A DNA stretch of 64,000 nucleotides from Viridothelium virens (GCA_010094025.1 ML991780.1:310001-374000), one strand, 5' to 3'. Positions 11,891 through 24,368 are shown, counted from the stretch's first letter. Made by a program: numbers and translations. The notes: a model not told the origin generated them from the sequence alone.

Positions 11891-13345
11891 GGAGGGAAGT
11901 CTTGATGAATTAATGGTAAGATGATTAGCTTGATTTGATAGCGATTTTGGTTCAATTTTGCATTTTCTTTTCCCTCCTTGAGCTCACTGATGTTTCCATG
12001 CATATACTCTTTAGCTATGTTGACGGGAGATGTTGGGTTTGTGAGCCTTTTACCCTTTTAGAGGATGCCAGTGGATCCATGGTATACAATGAGAAATGCT
12101 TATCTCGAATTGTTGTTCGACTTAATTTGGAAGTCAGTCCAGTCTTACGGCTCCTGGATCAAGTTTCCTACCATGCGCATTTTATTGTCTTCTCCGCCGC
12201 TTACTCATGTGACCACTTTCCCCAAGGCAAATGCGATAGATTCAGCGATTGCTCTCGGACTTTATCTCGCGATTTTGAGTTTTGCCGTCCTCTCGTCGTC
12301 CAAGTCGAGTGAATCATCAACATGAATATGAAACAACTCCCAGCTCACCTCGCTTACAAGTCATGGGAGCAATCACACCTCATGAAAATCAAGGTTCGGT
12401 CACCTGAATTTTAAGCGACATCTTCAGATCTTCGACGTTGATTCGATAATCCCCAGTCGCCTTGTAGGCTACGGTATGCCTGCCTGTCTGCCTGTTCAAG
12501 CCCCGTGCCCCAGTTCGTTTCACATCTCTAGAGCCCAAGGATGAACCTAGCGAACGCGGGGATGTGCATGAACATCGCCTCATGAACTGCGCTGTGGGGC
12601 ATTGTGCTTCCCTCTGATACGTTTTCACATTGAAAGCTGTCCGAGTCTGTTTGGTGCATATGATTCGATAGTTCGCATTCATGTGAGTTTCAGATCTAGC
12701 TACACTACCTACGACACAACACGTATGCGCCCCATCCCTTCCTCCTTGAGCCCACCCTAATCAAATCCAAGACCTGCTGAAAGCTTGTCCACCCAGCAGC
12801 CTTGTCACTATTCCCGTGTAACAACCACACGGACAGTCAGTCGAGAACCTTCGAAACACAACGCCAGCCGCCATCTGTTATTGTTGGGAGTGCAGTAGTA
12901 TTTGTCCAAACAGATCCGGCAATGTCTTCCGACTACCACCTAGAAACATCGACAAGGACCTCCATATAAAGAGAAAATAGAGCAAAGAAAAGTCCATAAA
13001 GTCTAAAGTACAATGGTATAGTATAGAAGGGAAATATGCTCGCTTTTTCAAACCAAGCCTGTCGATTGGACAGGAGGTCGAGGGAGTGTGGGAGAGAGAT
13101 GGATTCGTCGTGCGGACGTCGCTGATGGCAATCGAAGATGATTGACAGCGCGGTGGGAGGAGCGAAAAAGGAGCGTGTGTCGTCCAGTATCCTCTATGCG
13201 CCATGTACCAGACCGTAACCCAATTCTGATTGAGACGCCTGATCCAGGGATGAGGGAACAGAACGGGCCTCGAAGGAAGTTTGAATAAATAAACATGAAA
13301 GTCGTATGCGTATGCAAGGGTCGTGGCAGCAGGAAGCCGTAACAA
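11788..13345. other. Intergenic between convergent MFS and WSC genes
   Basis: About 1.56 kb between two convergent genes, so both 3' UTRs lie here. The first 100 bp are very G-rich and then the sequence becomes AT-rich. The open frames present are short, overlapping and unlike any family I know. Confidence 0.5.
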
Positions 13346-14316
13346 CTAACCCCGGTCAGGATTCGTGACCTATGGGACAATATGTTAGATGCCATCACTG
13401 AATAAATTTTCTACATGTTCGTCATACCTTCAATATTCTCCTCGAGTAGTCTTCATTATCCGCGATACTACCATCACTCTGTCTCCTCTCGAAGACCCTA
13501 GGATCCAGCCTCGAGTCTCCACCAGTTGAATGGCTCGTACCTGGTGGCCGTCCGTTCTCCATAAAGGCGCTCACGGAGTTTTGTCTTTGATACTCCTTCT
13601 CTGCTAGTTGATGTTGTCTCCTCCGCAGGAAAAGGAAGATGCCTCCAATTATGGCAAGCAAGACGACGACGCCAACGACCACACCGACTGCTATACCTGT
13701 TTTGTTCGGGCCGGATGAGGGTGCAGAGCTTGGCGTCGCGCTGGCGGTACTGGAGCCGGCTGGTACTGTCATGACAACAGTTTGCCCAGGTGCAGTCGTA
13801 ATAGACTGAGCTGTACCTGAGGCTGGTGGAGCTGAACTACTGGATTTCGAATCGGGTGCATTGTCGATTGAATTAAGAGTCGAGCCAGTCAGGTAGACTG
13901 TCCACCGATTCGCAGCACCACCTTCAAGGTCATTAGCATATTCCCGCAGCGCAATTGTTCAAGTAAAGCATACAGAACTCTTTATTGTAGCCAGCACATG
14001 GCGTATTACAGTCCGTGTCGGCGACCTTAGTGTCCACTGGTGGAAGTTGATCTCCACAGAAGCAGTTTGTTCCACTTGTCAAGCCCATGACAGGCTTTCC
14101 TTGTGCTACGCATTCGTTCTGACATGCGCCCGAAGACTGGAACGTGTATGAACCCTGATTCTGTAGTGGGTACGATGACGAAAAGCATCCTGAATACTGG
14201 ATTGCTCTTAGACCACTGACGGGTGATGGCGAAGCCATTGTTTGTGCAGAGACGTGGGACGTTAGCGAAAGGAGCGTGGAGACCGCGAAAGCGGCTCGTA
14301 AGCTGTATGACAGCAT
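13346..14316 (-). CDS. WSC-domain cell-wall stress sensor-like membrane protein
   Basis: Predicted exons (coding order) are 14316-13974, 13921-13428 and 13369-13346, giving 286 residues. Parts in order: a signal peptide ending near the SHVSAQT segment, a cysteine-rich WSC carbohydrate-binding domain (YSGCFSS ... CFCGDQLPP ... CNTPCAGYN ... FCGGAANRWTVYLTG), a Ser/Thr/Ala-rich stalk, one transmembrane helix (GIAVGVVVGVVVLLAIIGG) and a short cytoplasmic tail. The tail ends in NEDYSRRILKV plus TNPDRG; the last eight codons are a separate 24-nt exon. Wsc sensors sit in the plasma membrane and signal cell-wall stress to Rho1 and the integrity MAPK cascade; the role here is inferred from architecture. 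An upstream in-frame ATG at 14379 exists, but 14316 gives the cleaner signal peptide. Confidence 0.88.
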
Positions 14317-15509
14317 CTTGAGATCGTATGAACGAGCGTCGTCAGATGATTGTAAGACGAATGAAGCTTTGAGCTGCATTGACGAATACCGTTAGTAAGC
14401 TGTATCACAGGAGGGGATAATTGATTCGATGTGCCCTCTGCGATCATCGTGATGAAGCCTTTCGGCAGAGTTCCATTCTCCAACGTACCTTTGTATAGGC
14501 GGCTAAGCCACCATCTGGGTCGTGTAGCGATTGTAGGTCGAGTGTCTGGGCCTTAGAGAATTCTTTGTCCGGAGCTTTGTGCTCCTTACGCGATGACCGG
14601 CCGTGGTCGGAGCCGCTCCCTCAGCACTCTTCAGTCGATGTAATTAAATACCACCAAGCAGGAGCCCGAAGTGTTCAGTAACGAGAGTGCAGTTGCTCGT
14701 CCGCAGGTGAGATAGCAAAAGGTGAGTGGTAGGCTGGTGAAGGGCTCGTCTGGAATGAAGCGTGTTTCAGTGCCGACCGGCGCCCCTTAAACACGGTCTA
14801 AGCGCGGTCGTCGTGCCGCAACGAGTGACTGGGGTCAACAAAAGGCAACCACGAAACGAATGGAATGGCAGAAGCAAGCCCGGTTGATGTCGCTGCTACG
14901 GTGCATGCAGACACAGATGGATGGGGGTGGTGATGGTGGAGTTTGGGATGGAGCTCAGGGCGAGGACAGGAAAGGAGGAGAACGGCATCAACGGCTTTGC
15001 TGCTCGGTCGGTCACTCGGTCGGCCATTCGTTGGGCTAAGGCTGCTAAGCATAATCAATACATGCTAAACCCCTTTCGACCACGCCAATCGCAATTAATT
15101 TCACGGCCTTCCGATATCCTGCCGGCATCATCCGCCTGTTTCTCTATTCAAAAGCAGTCCTTCCATGCTGAAAACTGATCTGGAAGACCGTCAGGATATG
15201 TTTCGTAAGACTCTTCTCTTCGTTTTATTGTCTCGTTCGAGGAAACATGCAGGAGAAGTAGCTACAACGCGATCAACAGGAACAGCCGAGGCCTCTCAAA
15301 CCACATGCAAGGTACACGAAACGTGCAGGCCGGCTCCTCCCGCCCTGACGCAGCCAATCGACGCGTCCTTCAGCCTCGTCAAGGAGTGACCCAGAACGTC
15401 CCATCCGAAAAGGCAATGCTTGCGTGAAAGACAAGTCAGGAGCATGTCAGCCCGAAAGATAATTTCAAAGACTATTTGAATAGGGTTGGTAAGGGCTACT
15501 GCTCTTTAT
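14317..15509. other. Intergenic, WSC gene 5' flank / GTPBP1-like gene 3' flank
   Basis: About 1.2 kb between two minus-strand genes. It should hold a long 5' leader and the promoter of the WSC gene and the 3' end of the GTPase gene. No coding sequence is supported. Confidence 0.5.
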
Positions 15510-18437
15510 TTATTCACCCTCAACCACCACACCAACAAACCCGCCAAGACCCGCAACGACGCCTTTCTCGCCCCGCTTATGTCCACCGTAGAGGCCGGCC
15601 CCAGCATCCATAATCAGCACCTGCGCACCGGTCTCGACATACTCCCGCGAGTGATCGAATCGAAAACTGACAAGCAGAGTCGTAACCTCATTACCGGTGT
15701 TGTCATCCTCATCAGCCTCATCACCGTTCTTTCCATGACCGTCGGAACTCCCCATTTCAAATCCAAACGCATCATCATCACAATGCATACCCTGCGATAC
15801 TCGCCCATACTTTCCTTCCTCTCCCTCTCCCTCTCCCTCTCCCTCTCCTTTTCTACTCCCTGCTCCTGACCCACCACTCCCCTGACCCTCATCCTCCAAC
15901 ACATCCTCATCCGGCACCCTCGCCGCCACAATTCTCGCCGTTGCCCGCACACTCGCCACATACACCAGCACCGTCGTCCCCACCGCCATCGTCTCCAAAT
16001 CGCGCTTCGCAAACTCCGCCACAAACCCAGCACGTGCGCGCGGAGGGGCGTCGTGGGCAGCAGCAGCATCCAAGACCACCATGCCCCGCCGGCTCATGGC
16101 GCTCAGCGCGGCAGACCCGGCGATGGGCGCAGACAGGGGCACGACGCCCAGAGTACCCACCTGACCGGCGGAGAGACGGTGCACGGGCTGGCGCAGGTTG
16201 CGGATGCTGACGACCTGGACGCGGCGCCATTCCGAGTCCGCATGGTCGGTGGATGTGGTGGTGGTAGCGGTTGTCGTGAGGCTGAAGGCCTGCGGGTCTG
16301 CGTCGTGGTGGTGCAGGGCGCCGGGAAATGAGCGCGATGTCGTAACAGTCCGGTGGGGAATTCTGCGCAGGTTTGGTGTGTTGTCGGAGTCCTCAGTGTC
16401 CAGCCCAGAAGGGCGACCGAGCGGATAGGGACCCAGGACTAGCTTGTCGCCGATGGAGATGCTGCCACGTTGTAGATGGCCGCCGATGATGGATGTTGAG
16501 CGATTGTTGTTGACGAAGTCAATAGGAGAGGTGAACTGTTTCGTCGTTGTGTGGTACTCGTCCTCAACATGGAAGAGGACCTTAGATCGACTTCGATTGG
16601 CTGGATTATGTGCTAGCGGTTGTGCATAAGTGATATCTGGAATTGGCAGCTGGTGCAGTAGAGCGTGTAGAGTGGCGATACCTGTGCCGTTTAGGGCGCT
16701 GGTAAGTACTATGGGCACACTTTCTTGCATATCCTTGTCGAGTTCGCTTGTGAAACTAGCTGCATTTCCCAAGGCATCGCTGGTTATTCGGGAGAAATCA
16801 TGATCCGAAGCCCGAGAAGATCCAGGAAGAATACATGGCTTGCGATTTGCGGCTTTGAGTATCGAGAGCACTTTCGTTAATGTTAGGCGGAGGCCTTGTT
16901 TCGATGCCAAATCCAATTTAGTAATTACAACGACGAGTGGCAAGTGCAGCCTCAGACACAAATCCAAGTATGCTCCTGAAAGATCGACCTCGGCTGCAGC
17001 TGTACCAAGGATTTCCTCTGACGGTGGTGTACTTCCAGAACGGCCAGACGTATCTTCAATGTCGTCAGCAGGTATGCAAAGGAGCGTCCAGTGAGGTGCC
17101 CATCCTATGAGCCCTCTGAGTGCAGTTCGTCGATAACGAGGATTTCCCGCACAATCGGTGAGTAGGACGAGTCGTCCACCTCCTGTCATGTCATGCACAT
17201 CATTCCATGAAGACACATCTCCTGTCTCAAAGTTGATAACCTCCGTTATCCAGTCTTTCTCCGATGTACCCCCAACGTCATGATACCCAATGAGTTCCTG
17301 GGCAATCGAGCTCGTCACGCCAGTAGCAAGTTCGTGTTTGTGTTTGAGGAGACTCAGCCTGCTCTTGCCTCTGCCATTATCCAGGGTCGCAGTGGATAGA
17401 GTTCCTAACAGACTGGATTTTCCACACATGGTGGTACCCGTCAAAGAGACACGTACTTGCCTGCTCCATGAATGGCTTTTCGCCGTAGCCGGTTTTGCTA
17501 GCTTATCCGTATTGGCAAGGTGTCGGTCAGTGCAAGAGGCGATCTCCTGTTGCTGGTTTAGGGTCCTTTGCGAGCTGGAAAGTGATAGATCAGGTTTAAC
17601 GAAAGCCTCAGCAACCCAGAGTTTCTTCTGAGAGACGTGTTGCACTTGCTCCCCATTCTTGAAGGCACTTTCAGCATCCGGTGCGACGACTGACACCATG
17701 CGTAGGATCTCTACTGAGCAGCCCAGACTCGCTGCCATAAGCTTGAGTGTTTCGATAGACTCGGCCATCAGGTCCTCGGACAACCCGATCAAAGTGCCAT
17801 CGTCGGTCACCCCAATCTCATATAGAGCGCCTTCACTTTCCTGTAGGCCAGGTATGAGGCTTGTCGAAGGAGACACGCTTTGATCTCCTGTATGCTCTAT
17901 ACTAAAAGATGGCGGTGTCCATTTCGTCGTGGTGGAAGCATGGTAGGGAGACGACTGTTGTAGACGCCACAGCAGCTGCGTTGTCAATTGTTCCAGTCTC
18001 TGCTGTCGCGAACGATTCGGCGAGGAGTTGAGTTGCGTGTTCGCCAAAGAAGCTTCGGAAACGCTACGGGCGGTCATGGGATCATGTCTACTATATTTGC
18101 CCTCTGATGTACTCTTGCTAGTCTTCTCGGGCTGTGAATGGTACGATCCCGAAATATTCGGACCTCCTGGAGCATCATTGATCGATCGAGGATGCAACAG
18201 GAGATGCAACTTGTATTCAATGGGCCCTTCCTGAGGTTCAGCTTCTAGCCTTGTTGTTGTGCTATCAACTTTGATGATTGGCTGACTATCCAACGAGAGT
18301 GGAGTAGGCTGCCGTTCTATATGAGCAGGACGAGCATCGCCGTAAGAATCCTTCCCGGAGGGGGTAGATATGCCAGAATTTAGCCAAGGCGAAGAGACCC
18401 TTGGCGGGTTTGGATCATAGGTGAAAATGGATGCCAT
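15510..18437 (-). CDS. GTPBP1/GTPBP2-like translational GTPase-family protein
   Basis: A single exon of 975 residues. The N-terminal third is low-complexity and probably disordered. The GTPase domain begins near residue 328 with P-loop GTTMCGKS (334-341), a switch-like DCAG (428-431) and a G4 motif TKLD (506-509) in place of NKxD. Domains 2 and 3 of the EF-Tu type follow (STSIIGGHLQRGSISIGDKLVLGP; VQVVSIRNLRQPVHRLSAGQVGTLG). This layout matches GTPBP1/2, cytosolic proteins linked to ribosome rescue and mRNA turnover in animals. The C-terminal part has a Gly-Glu run from a (CTCCCT)n repeat near 15811-15850 and an acidic stretch. The family call is firm; the fungal function is not known to me. 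Confidence 0.85.
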   Translation of the reverse strand: MASIFTYDPNPPRVSSPWLNSGISTPSGKDSYGDARPAHIERQPTPLSLDSQPIIKVDSTTTRLEAEPQEGPIEYKLHLLLHPRSINDAPGGPNISGSYHSQPEKTSKSTSEGKYSRHDPMTARSVSEASLANTQLNSSPNRSRQQRLEQLTTQLLWRLQQSSPYHASTTTKWTPPSFSIEHTGDQSVSPSTSLIPGLQESEGALYEIGVTDDGTLIGLSEDLMAESIETLKLMAASLGCSVEILRMVSVVAPDAESAFKNGEQVQHVSQKKLWVAEAFVKPDLSLSSSQRTLNQQQEIASCTDRHLANTDKLAKPATAKSHSWSRQVRVSLTGTTMCGKSSLLGTLSTATLDNGRGKSRLSLLKHKHELATGVTSSIAQELIGYHDVGGTSEKDWITEVINFETGDVSSWNDVHDMTGGGRLVLLTDCAGNPRYRRTALRGLIGWAPHWTLLCIPADDIEDTSGRSGSTPPSEEILGTAAAEVDLSGAYLDLCLRLHLPLVVVITKLDLASKQGLRLTLTKVLSILKAANRKPCILPGSSRASDHDFSRITSDALGNAASFTSELDKDMQESVPIVLTSALNGTGIATLHALLHQLPIPDITYAQPLAHNPANRSRSKVLFHVEDEYHTTTKQFTSPIDFVNNNRSTSIIGGHLQRGSISIGDKLVLGPYPLGRPSGLDTEDSDNTPNLRRIPHRTVTTSRSFPGALHHHDADPQAFSLTTTATTTTSTDHADSEWRRVQVVSIRNLRQPVHRLSAGQVGTLGVVPLSAPIAGSAALSAMSRRGMVVLDAAAAHDAPPRARAGFVAEFAKRDLETMAVGTTVLVYVASVRATARIVAARVPDEDVLEDEGQGSGGSGAGSRKGEGEGEGEGEEGKYGRVSQGMHCDDDAFGFEMGSSDGHGKNGDEADEDDNTGNEVTTLLVSFRFDHSREYVETGAQVLIMDAGAGLYGGHKRGEKGVVAGLGGFVGVVVEGE
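15520..16330. other. C-to-G skew switch island 5 (GTPBP1-like gene)
   Basis: The + strand is C-rich from about 15520 to 16080 and G-rich from about 16080 to 16330. The gene is on the minus strand and the switch falls within EF-Tu-like domain 3. Confidence 0.6.
15811..15850 (+). repeat. (CTCCCT)n simple repeat, coding
   Basis: A run of about five CTCCCT units, read on the minus strand as Glu-Gly repeats in the C-terminal part of the GTPBP1-like protein. Confidence 0.8.
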
Positions 18438-21387
18438 GTTCCTACGCCTTGCCTATTCTAAAAGTTGGCGCAGTAAGCTCAGCAGATGCTTAATGCGGAG
18501 AGGTTCCACGATCTACCTCTGAATCCAGATTAATGTAGCTAATGGTGCCGCTCAAGTTGGATGCACTGTTCCAAACAGATATAATAGTCGGCAAATAAAA
18601 GAAACCGAAATAAGTGATAACGATCATGCGGCCTTTATGGGATTCAACGCCGCATTATATATCCGTATTCTTGTAAATCTTGCTATAGATTTTGAATTCG
18701 TATGGGAATGATGGATGCGAAAGAGTTGAGACAGAGGTCTGATCATGTTGGGCAGGTATACTCTGTCGAAGCAGCACAGATTATTGTGATGTTGACGGGA
18801 TGCTTAACGTGACTGATGCCTGCTAAGACATGAAGACAAAGACGTCTGCCATTATGGGACAGTACATAAATTGTGCAAAATGTATATCTGTGGATCACGC
18901 CGTTCTTAATTTAATACTCAACTACGAGATCTGCTGCTCTGGTGATGTGAAGTCCGGATATGAGAGACGCTAGGATTTACTTTGATCCAGCTGAGTCACT
19001 AAAACCACGTGATCGGTACCTATGTCCCGAATGGGGCAGTTGAGTGGCTGGATCGAGACAGGGAGGTGGAGTGTAATACTCTCGGGACGGGAAGGGAACA
19101 CTCCGCTTCCGCCTTGAACGTCTCTTCTGAACTATCCTCAATAGAGTCTTTTTAGAACCTTTCTTAAGCAAGCTTGGGGGGCCATTCCAACGCATCAAAT
19201 TTTGCGATGTCCATCTCACCCATCAGTCATACGAAGAAGTTTCGTATCGTGATGATTTTTGCTGAGTCGCCGGAGCTGCTCGGAAAGCCTTTGAAATACG
19301 AGTGGAGATTGGTTGTCAGCTTTGGCATTGGTGGTCTGGGATTGGGTAGGTAGTGGATTATGGTAGAAGTTGTTTATTAAGCATTTTAGTGCCCACCATC
19401 GCATCGTTTTCAAAGCATTACGGAGCGGATATGGCGGCTTTAAGAAGGCCAAGGCTCAATTATCGTTTCGCCAGCGATTTTTGCCCAGGGGACAGTAATT
19501 GGCGAATATTCTCGATAGGCTTTGTTGCTTTAAGATTACATCGTAGTCCGTGATGATGACGATAAAATATAGACATGAGACCGAGTGACACCGGTTAAAG
19601 AGCGAGTACGACTTATGCGACGCTACGCTAAGGTGGGGAATCTAAGAACTAAAGGCACGTGCGCGAGAAGGGGGCATCGGGATTCGGGGAACCTAGGTCT
19701 GCAGGCGCGATGCATGCAGCTCTGGAGCTAAAGCCAATCCGCGTTAGAAAGATGCGAGAATCTGCAGGTACGAGATGGGGGTAGCCTTGTCCAAAGCTAC
19801 TAGGTACACATTACGGAGTACACAGACCGGTGCCCGGTGGAGGACTACCTTCGAAGCATTTTCGAAAGTTGTCATTTGAGACACTGTCAAAAAGCAAACG
19901 ACATCTAATTGGGCTGTTCGCCTGACCCATGGGAACGCCTGAAGGTCGCAGAGATCTGATAATTTTTAGCAACGCAAATACCCCTCAAGATGGCGGGGAG
20001 GTTTTGGCCCCGCCAGGCTTTGCTCTGCGAGCCAGTAGGCAACCTGGCTTCGTCAATCTGGGCCACTTCAGGCAAAGATCCCGTGGAGTGACTCGAGCAG
20101 TCCAAGCCTTAAGGCCCCCAAACCGTTGGCAGGCAACCACAATGCAAGCTTCGGCCAATGACCGAGAGAGGTTGCTTTCGCGGAAGAAATGTACATGGTG
20201 TCAAGTGTTTAGCTGCTTCAGAACATGCATAAAACTAGGCTTTCCAGCCACCCACGCGTACGTAACAGGCCTCCGAGGCGATAACAACGGTGTGTGAACC
20301 TTTGTACTCATTGGTTTTTCCTGCTTGCACGAATCGCGTTGAAGCTGAAGCCTTGAATGCTATCTTGAGCATGAATATTCGAGGCAACCAGACACACGGT
20401 TCTGCGATGTGTCGCCCCCAGAGCCGCGGAAAAGGCCGATCAACCCGCATAAACACAGTGGAAATCTGGAGATAGCCATGAATAGAGCATGCACTCGCGG
20501 TTTGCCCGTTCGCTCACTCAGTGGTGAAGGGCAGTGCCTATCACTTGCTGCAGGGCTTGAGCATGGCGATCTCTCTGGCGAAACCGTGGACACAGACAGC
20601 ACGTTGATCCCTCAGCCGAGTACCGCCCTCGCGGGTCTTAACCGTGCGCAGACGTCACTTCGCAATGAGACCGTGCACGTGGCTCGTCCTCCCTCGAGAC
20701 TCGAGACCCAACAGCTGTGGATACCTGGGTGGCTTGTGTCAGGGACACTCTCCACCCTCTCTCGATGAGCTTTGAATGGCGAGTGCCCGAGATGCGATGG
20801 TGAAGTAGCAGGGACCCTTGACTTGGGCATTATGGATCTCTCAGTCAGGTCATCGGCTGTTTGATCATCATCTAACTATACAAATTTATCACAATGTGCA
20901 AGCCACAACAGGGTGCCGAACATGCATAATGTACATTCGAAACGTATCGTTCGTGATCTCTGCAATGACCCAGAAAGCTGTATATTCCCTAAAAGTTCTG
21001 TCATTTCGGCCACCATTGCCCCCCCCTGGTGGCCTTGTTGTTGGTGAACCCCTATCCAGCGTCCAAAATGTAACTGCTTGCCACAGAATAGCAGACCTAA
21101 TTTTAGCAACAGCGCGGGTGCGAGAAGTTCTGGTATCGTCCAATGCCTTTATCCATTCCCGTGTCTTTGATGTCGTGCCAAGCTAATCTCCTCGAACGAC
21201 TGTCCTGTGTCAAATCAAATATGGATATCATCTCTTTTTTGTATCACCATAACTCCCATCGCAATGCAAAATGCTCACGTGTGCTATCGCTCAATGGGGA
21301 CAAGGATGCTTCAGTAATGTAAAAAAATCAAAATCAGGGTCGAATGAATCGTAAGGGTCGCCAGGAGCCTTCGGATTGGAGCAGATA
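18438..21387. other. Gene-poor stretch of 2.95 kb
   Basis: No frame or chain of frames here shows a domain. The left part is the 5' flank of the GTPBP1-like gene and the right end is the 3' flank of the zinc-finger gene. It holds one TACGGAGTA copy (19812-19820) and GC-rich inverted repeats near 19992-20014 and 20012-20049. No repeat element was recognised. Confidence 0.5.
19812..19820 (+). repeat. TACGGAGTA motif copy
   Basis: Exact nonamer, followed by C so that it reads TACGGAGTAC, in the middle of a gene-poor stretch. Confidence 0.6.
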
Positions 21388-22861
21388 TCAACTTGCGCCT
21401 TCCGATGATTTCCTCTGCTTAGAACATTTCTCGTGTGCAAGATGTCCGTTTCGGGCGGTCGTTCTGGTGAATTCTGCACCACATTTCGGGCAGTATGACT
21501 TGGCAGCGGTGCCAGACTTTTCCCGTTGATGACGAAGCAGGTTGCTGAAAGTAGAGAATTGTCGTCCATTACAGCCATGTTCCCAGCACTGTGGCTTTGG
21601 ACGTGAATTGATAACGCGAACTGGCCCTTGAGCACTAGTCGGGCCTGCAGCTGAAGCCTCTCCAGTACCTGCAGCCATGTAGGGAGGTTGAAAGCTTTGA
21701 CTTAACGAAGGTAGATACTGCATTGAGCCCGGCTGCGCCTGCTGCTGTCCTGGTGTATATCCACCCATATACTGAGGTGACCTTGAGTAAAATCAGCCGT
21801 TGTTTTGACTTGTCTACCACTGGGAGGTGTACCTTGCGTAATGAGAATCGTACGAGCTTGTACCCTGTTCCGGCAAGTAATGAGTGGGAAGTCCACTTCT
21901 CACCGAGGCTCCCGAAGTCGCAACATCGTTAGAACCTGTAGGATAGGTCAGTCCTCTGTGACCACCAGGTACGGGACTTTGCTGCATGTTATAAGCATTC
22001 GATGGGCCCAAAGAAGTCGAACGATACGCTGGCGATTCCATCCTTGGGCTTACCCGATCAGTAGCGCGCTGGGCGTTCTGAACGTTGGAATGCGAGGGAG
22101 TACTTCCTAATAATGCTGGGCTTAGACCATACGACGGTCGATAGTTCGATGGCGGAGACTGCGGCTGACTCGCAGAAGGCGACCGCCCGTACGGGTGAGG
22201 TTGCATATTGTAGTCTTTGAAGAATGTGTCAGATCGGATTCTGAGCGGCAAATTTTTACGAGCTTACTGGAGTTCTCGAAGTTGGAGGGGTAAGGTTCCA
22301 AGCCAGTATATTGCTGCTGTGGAATGACGAATCCTAGGGAGCTGGTACTCGATCAATTAGTCATTGGTACTCGTGATCGAGGAGTGTGAGGGAGGTTTAC
22401 CTCATGTCCTCCGTGTTAAGCTGGTCGTCGAAACCAAGACTCCGAGCACCCGATTCACTTCCCTCGAACACTGGAGGAGCAGTTTCGACAGAAAAAGTAG
22501 GAACGTCGACACCGGATGATTGAGGATTCCCAGCAGATAGCGACCAAGCCTGAGGAGGCACTGGCTGACTTTCCAGTGATTGCGCCTGAGATACGGTTAA
22601 GGATGGATCCCACGAGAAAGTGGCTGCTGAAGTGCCCTGAGGAGTAGCCGCTGAAGCTGCAGAAGCTTCGGAAACCGCGTGCTGGAGTTGCTGCTCCAAC
22701 AGAAGTCGAGTTGGTGTGGTTAAAGAGCGATTTCGTGGCGGCCTTCGAATGCGAGCGTTACTGGTCTGCGCTGATAAAGGGTCAAAAGTACCACTGGTAG
22801 TTCTAGTTCTGTTAGGGTGTGAGCCTACAGCGAACCTTTGGACGGGAGGGGGAGGGGGCAT
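21388..22861 (-). CDS. C2H2-type zinc-finger protein
   Basis: Predicted exons (coding order) are 22861-22401, 22341-22268, 22214-21833 and 21781-21388, giving 436 residues. All introns are 51-59 bp and phases match. Most of the protein is Ser/Gln/Pro-rich and disordered, starting with MPPPPPVQ. The only folded part is near the C-terminus: C371-x4-C376 with H390, then C403-x2-C406 with H419, H422 and C425. The second finger is complete; the first lacks an obvious fourth ligand, so it may be degenerate or share ligands. This is the layout of a fungal transcription-factor-like protein, but the target genes are unknown. The gene stands alone between two spacers of about 3 kb, which is common for regulatory genes. 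Confidence 0.82.
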
Positions 22862-24153
22862 GTCAAGTATTGGAGACCGGAGATAGTGTCATGGTGGGAG
22901 AGCATCCTACCGGGTTATCTTGCCTCTACGAAGCTGCTCAGGACGTCTATATACGGGACTCTCATGTGACATGAAGCAGAGCTTCAGTGTTCAAACCGAC
23001 AACGAATAAGTTTAGGAACTCTGCGCCTTGGAAGAAAGCAGGGTCATCATATAGAGGCACATAGAGATCCAACAGACGACGGTTGGTACTAGCGCTCGAA
23101 GGATTCCACCCTTGTCTCCTACGAAAGAAAGCTCCAGAGGGCTGGTCTGGGGAGACAGCCGCTGGCCACCTTGAAACTGGACCGTAAGCCACAGCCAAGC
23201 TCGGGGCGAAACGGCTGTTTAAAATATTAGATCTTGCGAGGCCGCCGCTTACACCCAACCCTCTGATCGTATGTTACACAGCAATAAGGAAAACAAAAGC
23301 AGTCATCGCATCCGCCTAGCCCAGCGGGCAGGCTGGATACGAGCTGGGCTCCCCTCTCTTTAGGAGCGGAAATAATGGCAGCCTCACACGTGTAGTTAGG
23401 GCGGCCGAGGAGGTAAGTTAGCAGGTGCGCAAGACCCTCTTTCGGCCATGTTGATGAAGCGGAGGGACCTAACCCTGTGCCGTGCCGGTGGACTCGACGG
23501 TGTCTACCCAGCACCCCTGCACAGATCAGGCCCAACCCCGGGGGACACCGTAAGAACTGAGCACGTTGGCTAAACTTCTATCTTTGGCTACACACAATCG
23601 TCACTTGTGAGGGAGCTGAGGCACAGTGGCACACACAGCCGCGGCGCTCTCGACCGGGGCACCGGGACACTCGGGGGATAATTATGGCGAAACCGTCGAC
23701 CAAAGGCGCAGTAAATTAGCTCGCCAGAGAAATTAACGTGTCGCTTCCCCAGTGCCAGACTGGTAACCCTCGTCCGGCACATTCTGACGGTGACGGGCCG
23801 AGGGTGCGGTGCCGGTTCCTTCGGCCCATAAAGATGAAGCAGCAGCATCTAGCGATCGTCAAGGGCGGATGATGGATGTCGCAGGCAATAATCGCGACGA
23901 GGCTGATGAACCCTTTGAAACGCCAGATGCCCAGATCAAGGGCCGTTCGCACGAGTTCGTCTCGAGTGCCCTCTGATTCCCTGGTGCTCCGAGCCCCGTC
24001 CCGCCCCCGGACATCATAGCTAATTTGCGACCTTTTTGTCAACGAATCGGCCACATGCAAGAGCCGCCGCGGCGTTCGTCCTACGGTACCTACCATCGCT
24101 AAGATATGCTTGGGTGCTTGCTTGACAGGACCAGGTCCAGGTCGTCCCTTATC

Positions 24154-24162
24154 TACGGAGTA
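24154..24162 (+). repeat. TACGGAGTA motif copy
   Basis: Exact nonamer in the shared upstream region of the zinc-finger and F-box genes. Confidence 0.6.
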
Positions 24163-24343
24163 CCACCATCCCCGGTTTCCTCGTCCCGACTATAGGTCAT
24201 TTCCCCGAGCCAAGAGCAGCATAAGGCATAGACAGATGGGCGAGAAGTATTACTTTATTGAGACTTCGCTCACGTCTCGAGAGCTGCCCCTAATTTCAAG
24301 CTGAACCTGCGTCTCCACCCGCCCTCAACGTCAAAATCATGCG

Positions 24344-24368
24344 CATGAGATGGCATGAGATGGCATGA
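24344..24368 (+). repeat. Short tandem repeat, unit CATGAGATGG
   Basis: Two full 10-bp units and half of a third, back to back, in noncoding sequence. Confidence 0.75.

Noticed and set aside
19207-19452. Short open frames on both strands that look partly protein-like
   Set aside because: They overlap each other antisense, have stops soon after, and match no family. Attempts to join them by splicing gave nothing consistent.
19992-20049. GC-rich inverted repeats (GGCGGGG / CCCCGCC, then GCCAGG / CCTGGC)
   Set aside because: Arms are only 6-7 bp and no RNA family or terminator-like context is evident; likely chance in a GC-rich patch.
20409-20768. 119-codon open frame in the gene-poor stretch
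   Set aside because: No homology signal, and overlapped by antisense frames of similar length.
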